DNA from: Silene latifolia
Taxonomy: Eukaryota; Streptophyta; Magnoliopsida; Caryophyllales; Caryophyllaceae
Direction: 5' to 3'
Assembly (NCBI RefSeq): GCF_048544455.1
Contig: NC_133534.1
Coordinates: forward strand, 32,254,217-32,318,216
Length of the DNA stretch: 64,000 nt
The first letter of the stretch is position 1. Every line of letters starts with the position of its first letter. A program made the position numbers and the translations under genes. Below, in pieces: positions 24,732-36,473 of this stretch. The notes beneath the pieces were generated by a model. It was given only the letters and a program-made list of their open reading frames with translations, searched no databases and was not told where the DNA came from.

Positions 24732-26031
24732 TTAGGCGCTGTCTCCTTTGATTTCGGTGGCATGTCTCTTAGCTGCTGAGTATGTCAGGCCGCTTAAGTC
24801 TGAGCCGCCTGTTATCACATTTATAATTTTAGTGCACGTGGGTGGGTCTGCCGGCTTGGAGGAACCTACCTTATCCTGCTGTTTGCCCCCACGTGGTAAT
24901 AGGTGGCTCAGCTTTCCTTGTTCGTACAGGCGCTTGATCTCTCTTCTTAATGTGTAGCAATCCTCAGTGTTGTGTCCGATATCACGATGGAATTCACACT
25001 TCTTCTTGCTATCCTTTCTCCAAGCTTGCTCTCCCTCGGTGGGTTGGGCCACCCGACTCCATCTCCCATCTCTCGAGTGCCTTCAAGATTCCTCCGATAC
25101 CTGTAGTGAACCCATACTCTGCCAGGGTGGGGAGTAGCTGGTTTTCCTCGATTCTGTTGACTCCCCTCCCATATGGTCTGTATCTCTCGTCCTTCTTGTT
25201 GGTGGTTTGCTTTCTTTCTGATTTCTCCATGGCTGAAGTACTTGAAATACTCGGTGTGCTCTGTAAGCTGGCTCTGGCTAGAATATCTTCCTCCAATCTG
25301 ATCGCGCGCAAATTTGCTTTTCTCAGATCGCTTCGAAACTATGGCAGGGATGCATAGTTAGCTGCTTGTATAGGTCGGAGTCGTGTGGTGGAGGCCTATT
25401 CTGAAGGCTTCTACTGCTGTTGAGATATCACACTCTCGTACTACTAACTTCTCATTATTAAATTTGGTATTGTATTCTCCAATGCTCTCTCCTGCCCCCT
25501 GGACGATTCTGTACAGGTCTCCTACGTGCTTCCGTGGCTTTCTGCTGCTTGCGAACTGTTGAGTAAATGCGTTCACCAATTCAGCAAATGTAGATATCGT
25601 CTTGTTGGGCAGGCTTACAAACCATCGAAGTGTCGGTCCTGTTAGGGTGGACCCGAATCCTTTGCACGCAGGCCTCCTTAACTTGTCCTATGGTCATTAC
25701 CGTCATCATTTTTGTTTATCGGTGATATGATCAAAGGGGGTCTGTGCCGTCGAAGAGAGGAATATTTGGGTTTGTGAATCCCTTTGGCATGGTTGTGATG
25801 GATATGGTGTCCACGAATGGTGAGTCGGCATAACCTTGTCTCTGTGAGCCGCTTTCTCGAGTGGGGGTGGTAGCCACGGAACCCGCTCAAAGATCTCCTT
25901 TAGTTCAATCGCCGATTAGTTATATTGGGTGAATCGAGGTCCGCTTTGTCGGTCTCGCATAATTCCTCCTGATCCGGGCTCTTGAAGATTCTGATAAGCT
26001 CCGGCAGCCAGGGGGGTTGTGGCAACGATTG
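24732..26031 (-). pseudogene. Tat gag, 3' part
   Basis: Contains the retrotransposon gag core (25358-25579: VNAFTQQFASSRKPRKHVGD, LYRIVQGAGESIGEYNTKFN) and, further on, CEFHRDIGHNTEDCYTLRRE (about 24945-25004), the Cys/His block usual near the end of Tat gag. Stops and frame changes occur near 25330, 25600 and 25690. The 5' part of this gene lies at 33460-34126, beyond E2. Confidence 0.8.
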
Positions 26032-27377
26032 TGTAACACCCAAAATCTGTAGGAACGTGGTTGACCGATCTTGTTGACCAATTAGACCTTAGGGATGAAT
26101 GGGTGAGGGATCAGACTTGTAACAGGAGATTTATAGGTTTAGTTACTCGACCTAGTTGAGACCACTCGGTACCGAGTATCACCGATGCTCGGCCAGAGTG
26201 GAGTCTACTCGGCCGAGTATTTCCTATACTCGACCGAGTATGGCATTGTCGACACGTTATTATAAACGCAAGTTCGCGAGATTCATTTCATTATCTCATT
26301 TCCTCGACAGTTTCTCTTTCTCTAACCCTAGACTATCTCCCTCCTCTATCACTCCATAGCTTCATACCTCAATGAAATTAGCCTAAACCTCTACCATGGG
26401 AATGTCGGGATTCGCGGAGCAAGGATGATGTGGGTGGTGGTTGTCTATGTCGTCACCAACGTGTAAGGTTAGGTAAGTTTCTGCCCTGTGTCCTTTTGAA
26501 TGATTCTCTGAGTATAGTCGTGTAATAGGATATGGTTATCATTGTTAGGGTGCTTATTAGAGTCGTGCGTGGCTGTAAATGGAAATCCTTCGTGCTTTGC
26601 GATGAGGTAGGGTTTCCCTACTCAGTCTACTGTTAATTGATTTGAGATTATGATTGTATTGTAATTTGTGATTATCCGCTGATCTTCGGAGTATAGTTGT
26701 TGTGGTGATGATGGCGTTGTAGTGCGACAGCTGTGATGCTGTGGGTGTGATTGTGGTGGAGTCACTTGCGGGAGTGGCTTCACACCCTAGTTCGCCCTCC
26801 GTGGAACCCGTCACGGGAGGGGATGTGCACATTAAGGGACAGGGAGTGTTAGTCGCTCGATGATGAGCTGGACTAGGTGGGAATGGGCTGCGGTCACCCA
26901 CTGGCGGCGAGGATTACCTGTTGCGATGGGTAATCTGGCAGGGCTACACACTTCGCGGTGTAGTCGGTTACGGTGCGATGTGGTGAGGCTGGGATAGTGG
27001 ATGATCAGCTGTTTACTTTATTGTCTTGTCTTATATTTGATTAGTCAGTACTGACCCCGTGTTGTTTTGTGGTATCTGCGGTGATCCATTCGGAGATGGT
27101 GAGCAGTTGGCTTAGCAGGTAATGTTGATTACGGCTGCTAGGATTGGAGGGATCGAGTCATTACGCTACTGGTCTAGAGATGTAGAATCACAAGTGTTGT
27201 AATTGTACCTTATTTTAGAGACTTTGAATAGAATGATATTGTGACAGATATTCTAATAATATAATATTGTTCTTGTATTGTCAAATTTGATCTACCTCCT
27301 CGGGAAACCGAGATGGTGACACCGTCATACACTGGAATGGTCCTTGGTAAGGCGTTCTGGTGTGCGGGGGTGTTACA
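26032..27377 (+). repeat. E2 5' LTR
   Basis: 1346 bp, TG..CA. Very close to 32114-33454 except in the palindrome cluster (26163-26239) and near 27047, where the left copy has AGTCAGTACTGACCCC and the right AGTCGATCGACCC. Confidence 0.92.
26163..26239. repeat. Phased palindrome cluster, E2 5' LTR
   Basis: ACTCGGTACCGAGT (26163), ACTCGGCCGAGT (26207) and ACTCGACCGAGT (26228). The last two are 21 bp apart. The middle unit near 26185 is degenerate. Confidence 0.8.
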
Positions 27378-28852
27378 AAGTGGTATCAGAGCCGACGATT
27401 TTGGAACCTTGAACTAACAAAATTAATGAACATAGGGTGTCAATTAAAATGAACCTGGTGTATGTACGTTGGGAGCCCCAGCCGATGCTAGATTTTGGGT
27501 GAGTAGGCGCCCTCATTTCAAAATCATGGCCCCATCGGACTTAAGCCAGACACGGGAAAAAGGGTAGCTAGTGTAGGTCGTTGATTGTTTGGTGATAATT
27601 GTAGTGTGTATCTATTATTAGGGTGATATGTGTTTTGTTGTATGTGTGGAAAAGTTGGAGTGAGCATGGAATTGTTGCAAAGTACGACCGGTGACAAATT
27701 AATCAATTTGTTTCACGATGAATGTGTTGTGTGTTGAATTACTACGTTGCAAATGTGATTATGGGATATGACTGGTGTTTAGCGGAATTAAAGATGATGT
27801 GACATAAGAATTAAACTTTGCGAATCGTAGTTAGATTGTGAGTATGCTATAAAGATAGAATAAAATAGTTTGTGGAAAAAGGGAGGAATAAAGGTAGGAA
27901 TGATGATTGTTAGATGATGGATGTTATGTGATATGTGTTTATGTGTTAGAAATCAGCGTTAATAGTGACGAGTTAGGATGTCCAGGAACTCCGAACGATA
28001 TTGTTTAATCTTGCGGGAATAATGAAAAGTTACTACTCCTTATTCGTTTTGGAAAACTCGACCGAGTAGATCATACTCGGCCGAGTATCAAGTTACAACA
28101 CCCGAGTGTTCGTAATGTGAAAGTAATAATCGCTTCGTTTCTTCAAAACTCGATCGAGTAAGAAAGGTACTCGATCGAGCAAGTGTACACTCGGCCGAGT
28201 ATCCTAAATACTCGGAGTAGTGAACACTCCGCCAGTATTATTCCCAACACTCGACGGAGTATTCTTTATGTGAGCCATATGCGGGTTATACAAAAACCCT
28301 ATTTTCGTGCCTTTCTTTCTTATTTCCGCCTCCCACCTTCAGCTTTCCTTCTCTCTAAAACTCCACATCATCTCTTTCTCAAGCTTTTGGGTGAAATATT
28401 GGTGTCCCACTTGTTCTTATTTGCCCTAAACCAGTTTAAGGTAAGATTTAAACTCAATTTCCTTAATTGTTTCCAAAGGCATTGTGTACTAGCATGCTAT
28501 ATTTCGATTTCTTGCTAAAAACAATTGAAATTTAGTCTTTAACTTATTGATTTTCGAATTCGACTACATATAGAACTTGTGTATATTTTGGTTGATTAAT
28601 TTCACGAGGTAAAATTCGATTTCTGAATTCTAGGGTTAGCAAAAACGAAATTCTCCTTATTGTTGATGAGTATCCTCTGATTTGAAGTAATTTGAAAACT
28701 TGGAACCATATGAATTGTAAGGTAGTTGGTGATTTTCGGATAGTTTATCTTAAAAAGCTCATTCTAAAATCGATATAAAAGTAAAACAGTCTGTCCTTTG
28801 TGCTAAGAACTTTCAAGTGTCAATCCTTTGTTAAAAATGATTTTCTTGCAGT
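27378..28852 (+). other. E2 leader (PBS to ORF)
   Basis: Begins with the PBS and a block (AGTGGTATCAGAGC, GACGATTTTGGAACC, GATGCTAGATTTTGGGTGAG) that is conserved in the sister element E4 (inverse of 60800-60950). No ORF. Carries the second palindrome cluster at 28056-28260. Confidence 0.7.
28056..28260. repeat. Phased palindrome cluster, E2 leader
   Basis: ACTCGACCGAGT 28056, ACTCGGCCGAGT 28075, ACTCGATCGAGT 28148, ACTCGATCGAGC 28169, ACTCGGCCGAGT 28189, and degenerate units at 28210 and 28251. Steps within runs are 19-21 bp. Confidence 0.8.
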
Positions 28853-30357
28853 ATGGTGAAAACTAAAGGTTTACCCAACAAGAGACCTCGCGCGAATGTC
28901 CAACTTGAGGCTGGGCAATCTAGCAGTGGACCGGTTGTACCGCCGGTGGAGGCACATCCATCGGTAATTTTTGCTAACTTCAATCATCGTAAGGCTTTCG
29001 TGGCTCTTATGCGTCGTCCTTTTCGCCCCACCTGCTGTGTTAATCCCGGTATCCTTGAGACTTTAGGGATCAAGAAGGATATATTTCATATCTTTCGGAT
29101 TTTGGGTATGGAGGGATTGTATCATCTAAGGAAGAAATCCTACCCTCACTTGACTTTTGAATTCTTGAGTTCTTTTGTTTATGATAAGAAGGGTAAGACC
29201 ATTTCCTTTCGTCTCATGAACGAGGATCATGAGCTCACCCTCGACGAGTTGGCTGACCACCTGGGTTTAGAGGCTGAGGGGGACGGGTACCTTAGTGACG
29301 TGGCCAAGAACAGTGGCGCACCTCAGTACCTTCCGTATTTGACTGGCAGACCCGCCCCTAGCGTCAGTGCCATGTTGATTAATGATATCCAGACGTTTCC
29401 CTTCGTATGTTTCTAAGGATGATGACTGTTTTTCTTTGTACTCGAGAGATGACGTGAGCAAGCTCAATTCTCACGAAGTCATGCTCCTTATGTCTTACCT
29501 TAACCTCCACCGCCGTAAACCGTTTTACTACAGTGCTCCTGGTGTAGTGTGCTCTAGTCTGGAGCGCATGGCACAGTCTGAGACCCGATTCATTGCCTGC
29601 GGGGCCATAGTGACCCGCCTAGCTCAGCGACTAACCGACTTTGACGCCCCACCTCCTGAGGGGAATGAGTATGTTGAGGTTGTGCCCACCATGAACTATG
29701 TGGATGGTACTTCCGGACCCAGCTCATCTCCCTGTTGTTGACCATTTGGCCGAGTGGGAGACTTGTGCCATTCCTAGACCGGAGCCTCAGTCCTACCTCA
29801 TTGACCCGCGGATTCTCTTAGACTTACCTGAGCCGGTCACAGTGCCTGAGGGACAGCAGCAGGTACCTCCCCCACCTAGGGAGCGTTGTGGAGTTAGGCA
29901 GCCTAGGGTAGACCCGGTTGTGTCTGAGACCTCTTACTCTGCCCCCGACTCCTACCCTTACCATCCTTATCAGTACTCGCCGTACCCTATTGTGCATGAC
30001 CCTAAGATGCAGCCTCATGAGCTGGCTGAGCGGATCTCTTTTACTTTGGTGCTCCGCAACCTACATGAGATGACCCTTAACTAGGGCATCGGGACTCAGT
30101 TGGCACAACCTGTCTGGTGGAGAGGACCGGGAGTAGATACGGGAGTGTTCCACAGCTATGGGGTGGACCCGAGATACTGGAGACTTCCAGAGGAGACTGA
30201 GTTTGGCTACCTCGCGGGACCGTGGGGAGCCAACTCCGGCAGTCAGCTAGGAGGGGACTACTCAGCAGCAGTAGGCTTTCCAGGAGCAGGGAGTTCAGGT
30301 GCAGGTACCTCGGGCGCAGGTGGAGATGATGGCATGGAGGAGAGTCCTCGTTATTGA
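28853..30357 (+). pseudogene. E2 gag-like protein (Athila ORF1-like), frameshifted
   Basis: Starts MVKTKGLPNKRPRANVQLEA. Residues 45-150 (ILETLGIKKDIFHIFRILGM, LYHLRKKSYPHLTFEFLSSF, ISFRLMNEDHELTLDELADH) resemble the Athila ORF1 family (PF03078). Frame changes follow near 29400 and 29450 (then VSKLNSHEVMLLMSYL), near 29700, and an in-frame stop at about 30082. The C-terminal region has PVWWRGPG and GVFHSYGVD, then a Gly/Ser-rich tail ending at 30357. The same architecture and end motif occur in E4 (57373-58975), so this is a conserved element protein, probably structural (gag-like). That role is inferred. This copy is broken. Confidence 0.75.
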
Positions 30358-30360
30358 TCG

Positions 30361-32113
30361 TATGTCGTTAGGTTACTTACTTTGATTTCTTTGATGTCGA
30401 ATTTATTTGGTTGTGATGGATTCACTTTGTTGGGTGGAGTATTATTTCTTCTTTGGATGTTATTACCGGTATGTGGTATCTTTTGTTGGATGACTGTATT
30501 TGGCCATAAGGCCGTTACTTGGTTATCGTATGGAGAAGTGTTGAATGTCACTTAATGTAGGAATTAGTTATGTTTTAAACTATTGTGAAGAATTGATGCA
30601 GGTTGTTAGTGATAGCTAGGTGATATCGACAAAACGCTCTCTGGCGGGTATAACTCGACCGAGTATAGATTACTACTCGACCGAGTAGCGCTTACTCGGC
30701 CGAGTATTCCTATACTCGACCGAGTAGAACTTACTCGACCGAGTAACCTTTCATACTCGGCCGATTATTGCGGATTCAGAGGTATATTGGAAATTCGTTA
30801 GGAGAATTTCATAGTTACGTGATAATTGTATGACAAAGCTTGTTAGCTCCTTGTTTTACTACGTCATACTAGATGACGTCCCACAGATGGATCATGATTG
30901 TATCATGGATTTGTGATTGTTGGTATAGGCTATGAATTTATGAATGTTTCGTTGTATAACATAGGTTAGTTACCAGGATCTTAGATTGTTTAGGGGTGGA
31001 ATACCCTAGACATTAAATTATATGAAGGTAACACTTTACTCATACCACGCGGTAACTGTAAGAAGTATTATACGTATGTATATGTTTGGTTACAATGATA
31101 ATTGTTTCAATGAGGTTACGCATAGAGCTGTTCTTTCTCATTTATTCTATATATTAATTGTCACTACAAGAGTATATATGTTGGTTGCTGAAATATTTGG
31201 TCTTTATAAGTCACAAGAGTGTAATGTCGTAAAGCAAGTTGGGCTACAAGAGTTTATGAGTAATGTCACCGTCATGTAGTACGTTTTAGCGTTGGGTTTG
31301 GGGAAGTGATTAGTGGTGAACTTCGGGGACGAAGTTCCTTTAAGAGGGGAAGAGTAATGTCGCGGAATGTCGCAAAACTAAGTATTTGATTTTATGAAAT
31401 ATGTATTTAATTATGTGTAAGTATTGAATTTTATGAAATATTGGGAATCACATGTATGTTATGAAATATTGGGAATCACGTGTATGTTAGGTATGTTCGC
31501 ATACGGAATTACTGAATTACAAGTATGTTTTCTTTAAGCCGTATCTATGTTGTATTCAATTAATGTGAAGATTATATTATATGGTGTACGGGTGTCAAGT
31601 AATATGAAGATTCAATTCAATTTTTGATAATTGGTATAGGTGTACGGAATGTGGTGGTTGTGTACTTGTGTACTGTTTACAATTTGAGTATTGCTTTACA
31701 ATGACGTATTGTTTTGCATTTGTATACTTAATATAAGCGTACGGAATGTGGTAGTTTGCATTCGTGTATGGTTTTACAATTGTATACTTGCATAAGTGTA
31801 TGGTTGAGTACTGTTTTGAGTATGGTTTCAAATACGTGTTGTTATGGTCGATAGTAGTTGTGCCGCGTTGGCAAAAGTGGGCGTAGGAATTTCGCTAATC
31901 TCCGTATGTATATGTGTAAGTTAGTGAGTAGCATTGTTTGGAGAGGTAGCTGTGATATGTGCTTATAGTTGAGTAAAGTGGCTGATGGTAATGTCTGAAT
32001 AGCGTGAAATTGTACACCTTGGTGAAGGTGGTGGATGTCATGGTACGTAAACTTGCGGGGAGTGTCGTGCGGGCTGAACTTCGGGGACGAATTTCTTTTT
32101 AAGGGAGGAAGAT
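30361..32113 (+). other. E2 3' region
   Basis: No coding support. Contains the third palindrome cluster (30653-30766). Two copies of a GAACTTCGGGGACGAA motif (about 31320 and 32083) are each followed by a purine-rich tract; the second is the likely PPT. A low-complexity GTGTACTGTTT/GTATAC-rich stretch lies at 31600-31840. Confidence 0.65.
30653..30766. repeat. Phased palindrome cluster, E2 3' region
   Basis: Six units of ACTCGACCGAGT or ACTCGGCCGAGT start at 30653, 30675, 30694, 30714, 30733 and 30755 (the last ends GATT). Mean step is 20.4 bp. Confidence 0.9.
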
Positions 32114-33454
32114 TGTAACACCCAGGATCTGTAGGAACGTGGTTGACCGATCTTGTAGACCAATTAGACCTTAGGGATGAATGGGTGAGGGATCAGACTT
32201 GTAACAGGAGATTTATAGGTTTAGTTACTCGACCTGTTTGAGACCACTCGGCCGAGTATCACCGATCGACTCGCCGAGTGGAGTCTACTCGGCCGAGTAT
32301 TCCTATACTCGACCGAGTATGGCCGCTGTCGACACGTTATTATAAACGCAAGTTCGCGAGATTCATTTCATTATCTCATTTCCTCGACAGTTTCTCTTTC
32401 TCTAACCCTAGACTATCTCCCTCCTCTATCACTCCATAGCTTCATACCTCAATGAAACTAGCCTAAACCTCTACCATGGGAATGTCGGGATTCGCGGAGC
32501 AAGGATGATGTGGGTGGTGGTTGTCTATGTCGTCACCAACGTGTAAGGTTAGGTAAGTTTCTGCCCTGTGTCCTTTTGAATGATTCTCTGAGTATAGTCG
32601 TGTAATAGGATATGGTTATCATTGTTAGGGTGCTTATTGGAGTCGTGCGTGGCTGTAAATGGAAATCCTTCGTGCTTTGCGATGAGGTAGGGTTTCCCTA
32701 CTCAGTCTACTGTTAATTGATTTGAGATTATGATTGTATTGTAATTTGTGATTATCCGCTGATCTTCGGAGTATAGTTGTTGTGGTGATGATGTCGTTGT
32801 AGTGCGACAGCTGTGATGCTGTGGGTGTGATTGTGGTGGAGTCACTTGCGTGAGTGGCTTCACACCCTAGTTCGCCCTCCGTGGAACCTGTCACGGGAGG
32901 GGATGTGCACATTAAGGGACAGGGAGTGTTAGTCGCTCGATGATGAGCTGGACTAGGTGGGAATGGGCTGCGGTCACCCACTGGCGGCGAGGATTACCTG
33001 TTGCGATGGGTAATCTGGCAGGGCTACACACTTCGCGGTGTAGTCGGTTACGGTGCGATGTGGTGAGGCTGGGATAGTGGATGATCAGCTGTTTACTTTA
33101 TTGTCTTGTCTTATATTTGATTAGTCGATCGACCCGTGTTGTTTTGTGGTATCTGCGGTGATCCATTCGGAGATGGTGAGCAGTTGGCTTAGCAGGTAAT
33201 GTTGATTACGGCTGCTAGGATTGGAGGGATCGAGTCATTACGCTACTGGTCTAGAGATGTAGAATCACAAGTGTTGTAATTGTACCTTATTTTAGAGACT
33301 TTGAATAGAATGATATTGTGACAGATATTCTAATAATATAATATTGTTCTTGTATTGTCAAATTTGATCTACCTCCTCGGGAAACCGAGATGGTGACACC
33401 GTCATACACTGGAATGGTCCTTGGTAAGGCGTTCTGGTGTGCGGGGGTGTTACA
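32114..33454 (+). repeat. E2 3' LTR
   Basis: 1341 bp, start TGTAACACCCAGG, end GGGGGTGTTACA. Followed at once by the GATTG duplication. The palindrome cluster lies at 32246-32318. Confidence 0.92.
32246..32318. repeat. Phased palindrome cluster, E2 3' LTR
   Basis: ACTCGGCCGAGT at 32246 and 32287, ACTCGACCGAGT at 32307, with a broken unit between (ATCGACTCGCCGAGT, about 32265). Confidence 0.8.
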
Positions 33455-33459
33455 GATTG

Positions 33460-34126
33460 TCCCTTCTTTGCCGGTTCACTTCTTTGGTTTGACTCGGATC
33501 CGCTACTGTGTGTCGATCGATTGCGGGACTACTAACGGGAAGGCCACCTGTTTGTATCCCTACAAAACTAGCTAGCTGTCAGCTATCTGATGTGAGGTAT
33601 CCTAACCCTCGTGGGGTTATCCTTCCATCTGATGGTATCGTAGCCAAATCCAATCTTGTAATTATTTCAGCTGGTATCTGCCTGCTGTCTGCTGCTCCAT
33701 GTGTTAGATCTACCAAGGGAGATCTTCCTTCACCTGTCTTGTTCGCTGGAGTGTTGGGTCGTCGCTTGGGTGATCAATTTGTGCCGTGAGCTCTCTGTCT
33801 ATCCTTCTTACCTCAAAGATCTGCTCTCCTTTGGTCTTCTCTCATGTTTTCCATAGCTTTCGAAGATTTTCCACGCCGGCGGCGCAGGATTTGCGTGGGA
33901 CTCGGCGCGGAATGACGCCCGAGCTTGATGTTCCTTTGTCCGATCGATCGATCCGAGTTGAGACAAGCAGGGTCCCGGGAGGTAGAGAGGCTTTTGTTGT
34001 TGGTATGATTCTTGAGGTATGTCCGGGAGCCTGCGTGGCCATTGTCGATGTTGGACTTTGGGTAGACGGTGGTGGTGGCGATGGTTGCCTGCTCCCTGAC
34101 ATGGCTTCAGATACTTGCTTTTCCAT
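33460..34126 (-). pseudogene. Tat gag, 5' part
   Basis: Starts at 34126 (MEKQVSEAMSGSRQPSPPPP) with a Pro/Ser/Thr-rich N-terminus, 94 open codons, then frame changes. It lies 37 bp inside the PBS, as expected for the gag start. The rest of gag continues beyond the E2 insertion at 24732-26031. Confidence 0.65.
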
Positions 34127-34162
34127 AGTATATCTAGAATATCAACGATTGACGACCACAAT

Positions 34163-34180
34163 GCCCCACGGTGGGCGCCA
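34163..34180 (-). promoter_or_regulatory. Primer binding site of the Tat element
   Basis: TGGCGCCCACCGTGGGGC on the minus strand, four bases after the end of the 5' LTR. The form is that of Tat/Athila elements and fixes the element's orientation. Confidence 0.75.
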
Positions 34181-34183
34181 AAC

Positions 34184-34907
34184 TGTTTAGGTATTTTTAC
34201 CCAAATCGATGAATTAGGGTCAATGTAGTCTATATTCGTTGGTTGAATGTATGTTTGTTCGTACGTCGTTGAGTAAATAGGAAAATAAAGTGCGTAATGT
34301 AAATTGACACGTAAGATTTTGGTGACGCGGAAAACCCAAAGTGGGAACAACCGCGGGAGGGACGGTACCCTGCCAAGTATTGCACTATATGAATTGGAGG
34401 ACGATTACAACTGTGGCACGAAGCTAATCCTACTGGCCCTAGGCGTCAGGCCTGCAAGATCTCATATGGGTATATATTTGTGAGTGATATGCCGTGGTGT
34501 TGATGTGAGTGCGCAAGTGCGGTTGTCTTGAGTATAATCACGAATGAATGTATGGATGAGTGAATGCCCTTCTTGATTTGCTCCCTTTGGCTATTTATAG
34601 GGTAAGAACCCTAGATATATCCTACCTCGAATATGGAAAGGGAATATTATTTCCATAAGGACTTCTTTCCAAACCCGGACTCCCTTGCCAATTCCCCCCG
34701 ATCTCCCTATCTTCTCCCTTACTTCTCCCTAACTTCTCCCTGACACTCCTTTCCTTAACACGGGCACCTTCTATGACGGGCTCTTGATCCTCCTTAAGCC
34801 CATTTCCCCTTTTCCTAACCGCGGGCTCCCTTCCTCCTTATCACTTCTTTCGTAATCTTTATTTTATCAAATGGGCCTTCTTTATTGTGCTATTTTTAGC
34901 CCAAACA
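34184..34907 (-). repeat. Tat element 5' LTR
   Basis: 724 bp, the partner of 16650-17369. GTTAT follows at 34908-34912. The open frame at 33808-34350 that crosses it has no domain. Confidence 0.9.
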
Positions 34908-36151
34908 GTTATCACCCTCGACATAGGTTCCACAGACTCCATAGCAACATCAGAAGCAGAAGCGATCGAGTCACGAAAAAGGCAGCCAATATCTATAATC
35001 TGAGAAGGAAGAGAAGGCTCCCGAAGTCCCAATAAAGATGAGTCCTCCATAGCATCTTCAGGGACGTGCATACGGAACGCCAGAGAAGGTGGATGAACAG
35101 TAACAGTAGGTGGAACAAATCTAGAAGTTGAAGGAGGATCAAAAGCCGAAGATCCACGGATCACCGGGAACGATTCTAAAAGAACCTCACGTGATAAATC
35201 TTCGTGAACCTGAAGTTCCGGAGGAGCAGATGACGAAGGACTCACATTAGCAGAGTCATCCGTGTCCGAGCTAGAGAACGAGAAAACAAGGGAAGCACCC
35301 CCTGAGTCCATCACCACAGGGTCCCCATCAACCGTCAGATCAATAGTAGAGTTCACGTACTTATATCTTGGCGGAAGACCCATGATCTCCGTAGAATAGA
35401 AAGAAGTATTAGGCGGACCATGAAGAACCACTAATCCACGAGCAGCGAGAGAATCAATACGGGCCCGAATAGCTCGAGCTCCGGCTGCCTTACTCGTAGG
35501 ACAGAAGGAAATACGATGACCCACCTGGCCGCACGTCTTGCAAAACCTAAAAACACCTTCGTAAGAAAATACAATCCATTGGTGTTCCCTCTCGTTCAAC
35601 GCCAAATAACAGCCTGGAAACAAGGGCTTTGAAAGGTTGATCCAGACTTTAACCCGGACAAAGTTTCTCGGAGGAAGCAAAGTCGGGTACGATTCCTCTT
35701 CACATACATCACCAACATGGGACAATAAAAACGCTGCAACCGAGGTATTCATCAGATGAAAAGGAAGATGCTTCACCCTGATCCAAATAGGAACAATATG
35801 GAATAACAGATTGTCAGGGGTTGAAGTAGATGAAATAGGACGGAAAACGAGCAGGCTACCATCCAAGTTTACTGTTTAACGTTGACGGAAGTAATCATAA
35901 TCTTGCTTGGCAGAGAACGAGAACAGGTAATACGGCTCAAATTGACGGACAGAAACCGTACCATTTAACTTCCACTTCGCATTGACAATCTGCAAAATAC
36001 GGACAATCTCGAAGTAGCGTTGATCCTGTAGCTTCCCCAAAAGTGTAAAAGATGCATCGATATCCGTGAAATCAACACACAAATGAGGTGGGAGCTGTAA
36101 GCATACACTATCTTGACAAGGAGCCGAGAAGGTGGAAGAAGAAGAAGCCAT
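34908..36151 (-). pseudogene. LINE ORF1, N-terminal part
   Basis: Starts at 36151 with a Ser-rich N-terminus and a DUF4283-like block (LQDQRYFEIVRILQIVNAKW, 35876-36151). After a frame break near 35870 it continues with PIWIRVKHLPFHLMNTSVAA and the zinc knuckle FCKTCGQVGHRISFC, then a Ser/Pro-rich stretch. DUF4283 plus a CCHC knuckle is the usual plant L1 ORF1 layout, an RNA-binding protein that packages LINE RNA. The frame then meets the Tat LTR. Confidence 0.85.
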
Positions 36152-36473
36152 TAAAAAGTTTGGAGATGTAAGGTTAGATTTAATGAAGTCGGAGAAGAAG
36201 AAATAAACAACAGGAGAAGGTATATAAAGACGATGGAAAAACCATGCAAGCTGACACGTGTATCAGGACGGACGGTTAACTGACACATAAGCAAGATGTT
36301 GGGGAAATTAGGTGGCTGGCAAAGGTAAAAGGGGAAAGTTAGGCGAGGAAGGGTGGAAGTGGTAACGTTAGGCGGTGGGATAGGTTGAGATTTAGGGTTA
36401 GCAGGCAAAAAGATAAGGACTCCTTGAGAGAAAACTCTAGAGAGATTTTCTAGGGAGATTACCTAAGTTTTTC
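36152..36473 (-). other. LINE 5' UTR
   Basis: Sequence between the ORF1 start and the target duplication at 36474-36484. On the minus strand it begins with an AGGTAATCTCCCTAGAAAAT-like leader. The border is set by the duplication. Confidence 0.6.

Larger units (their letters stand above)
26032..33454 (+). mobile_element. E2: non-autonomous LTR retrotransposon nested in Tat gag
   Basis: 7.42 kb, bordered by GATTG (26027-26031 and 33455-33459). LTRs start TGTAACACCC and end GGGTGTTACA. PBS TGGTATCAGAGCC at 27381 matches initiator tRNA-Met. PPT-like TTTTTAAGGGAGGAAGAT precedes the 3' LTR at 32114. Between them is one broken gene with an Athila ORF1-like domain and no RT, RNase H, integrase or protease. 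The LTR ends and the GGGGACGAA..TTTTTAAGG sequence before the PPT look like a Tekay/Del chromovirus, so such an element may supply the enzymes. E4 at 54648-61002 is a sister family. Confidence 0.88.
16650..34907 (-). mobile_element. Tat-lineage Ty3/gypsy LTR retrotransposon, with nested E2 element
   Basis: Flanked by GTTAT (16645-16649 and 34908-34912). LTRs begin TG and end CA and are about 720 bp. Read on the minus strand, the order is 5' LTR (34184-34907), PBS TGGCGCCCACCGTGGGG, gag (cut by E2 at 26032-33454), protease, RT, RNase H, integrase, a long 3' region with an antisense ORF, and the 3' LTR. Gag-PR-RT-RH-IN order makes it Ty3/gypsy. The PBS, the long 3' region and the antisense ORF point to the Tat/Ogre/Retand lineage. 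The element is about 10.8 kb without E2. LTRs differ at few sites, so it is young, yet the coding region has many single-base shifts. Confidence 0.88.
12161..36473 (-). mobile_element. L1-type LINE, full length but split by a nested LTR element
   Basis: The minus-strand element has a poly-A tail (T tract 12161-12194), ORF2 at 12240-16236, ORF1 (16233-16644 plus 34908-36151) and a short 5' UTR up to about 36473. An 11-bp target duplication (12150-12160 and 36474-36484) brackets the whole. The LINE itself is about 6.05 kb once the insert at 16650-34907 is discounted, which is a normal full length. ORF1 and ORF2 carry frameshifts, so this copy is probably dead. It landed about 0.9 kb downstream of PUR5, in opposite orientation. 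Confidence 0.9.

Noticed and set aside
26557..26901. 114-codon minus-strand ORF, repeated at 32634-32981
   Set aside because: It occurs in both E2 LTRs antisense to the element; duplication is due to the LTR, and no domain is recognisable.
33808..34350. 180-codon minus-strand ORF crossing the Tat LTR
   Set aside because: It overlaps the LTR and the real gag start frame (33842-34126) and has no domain.
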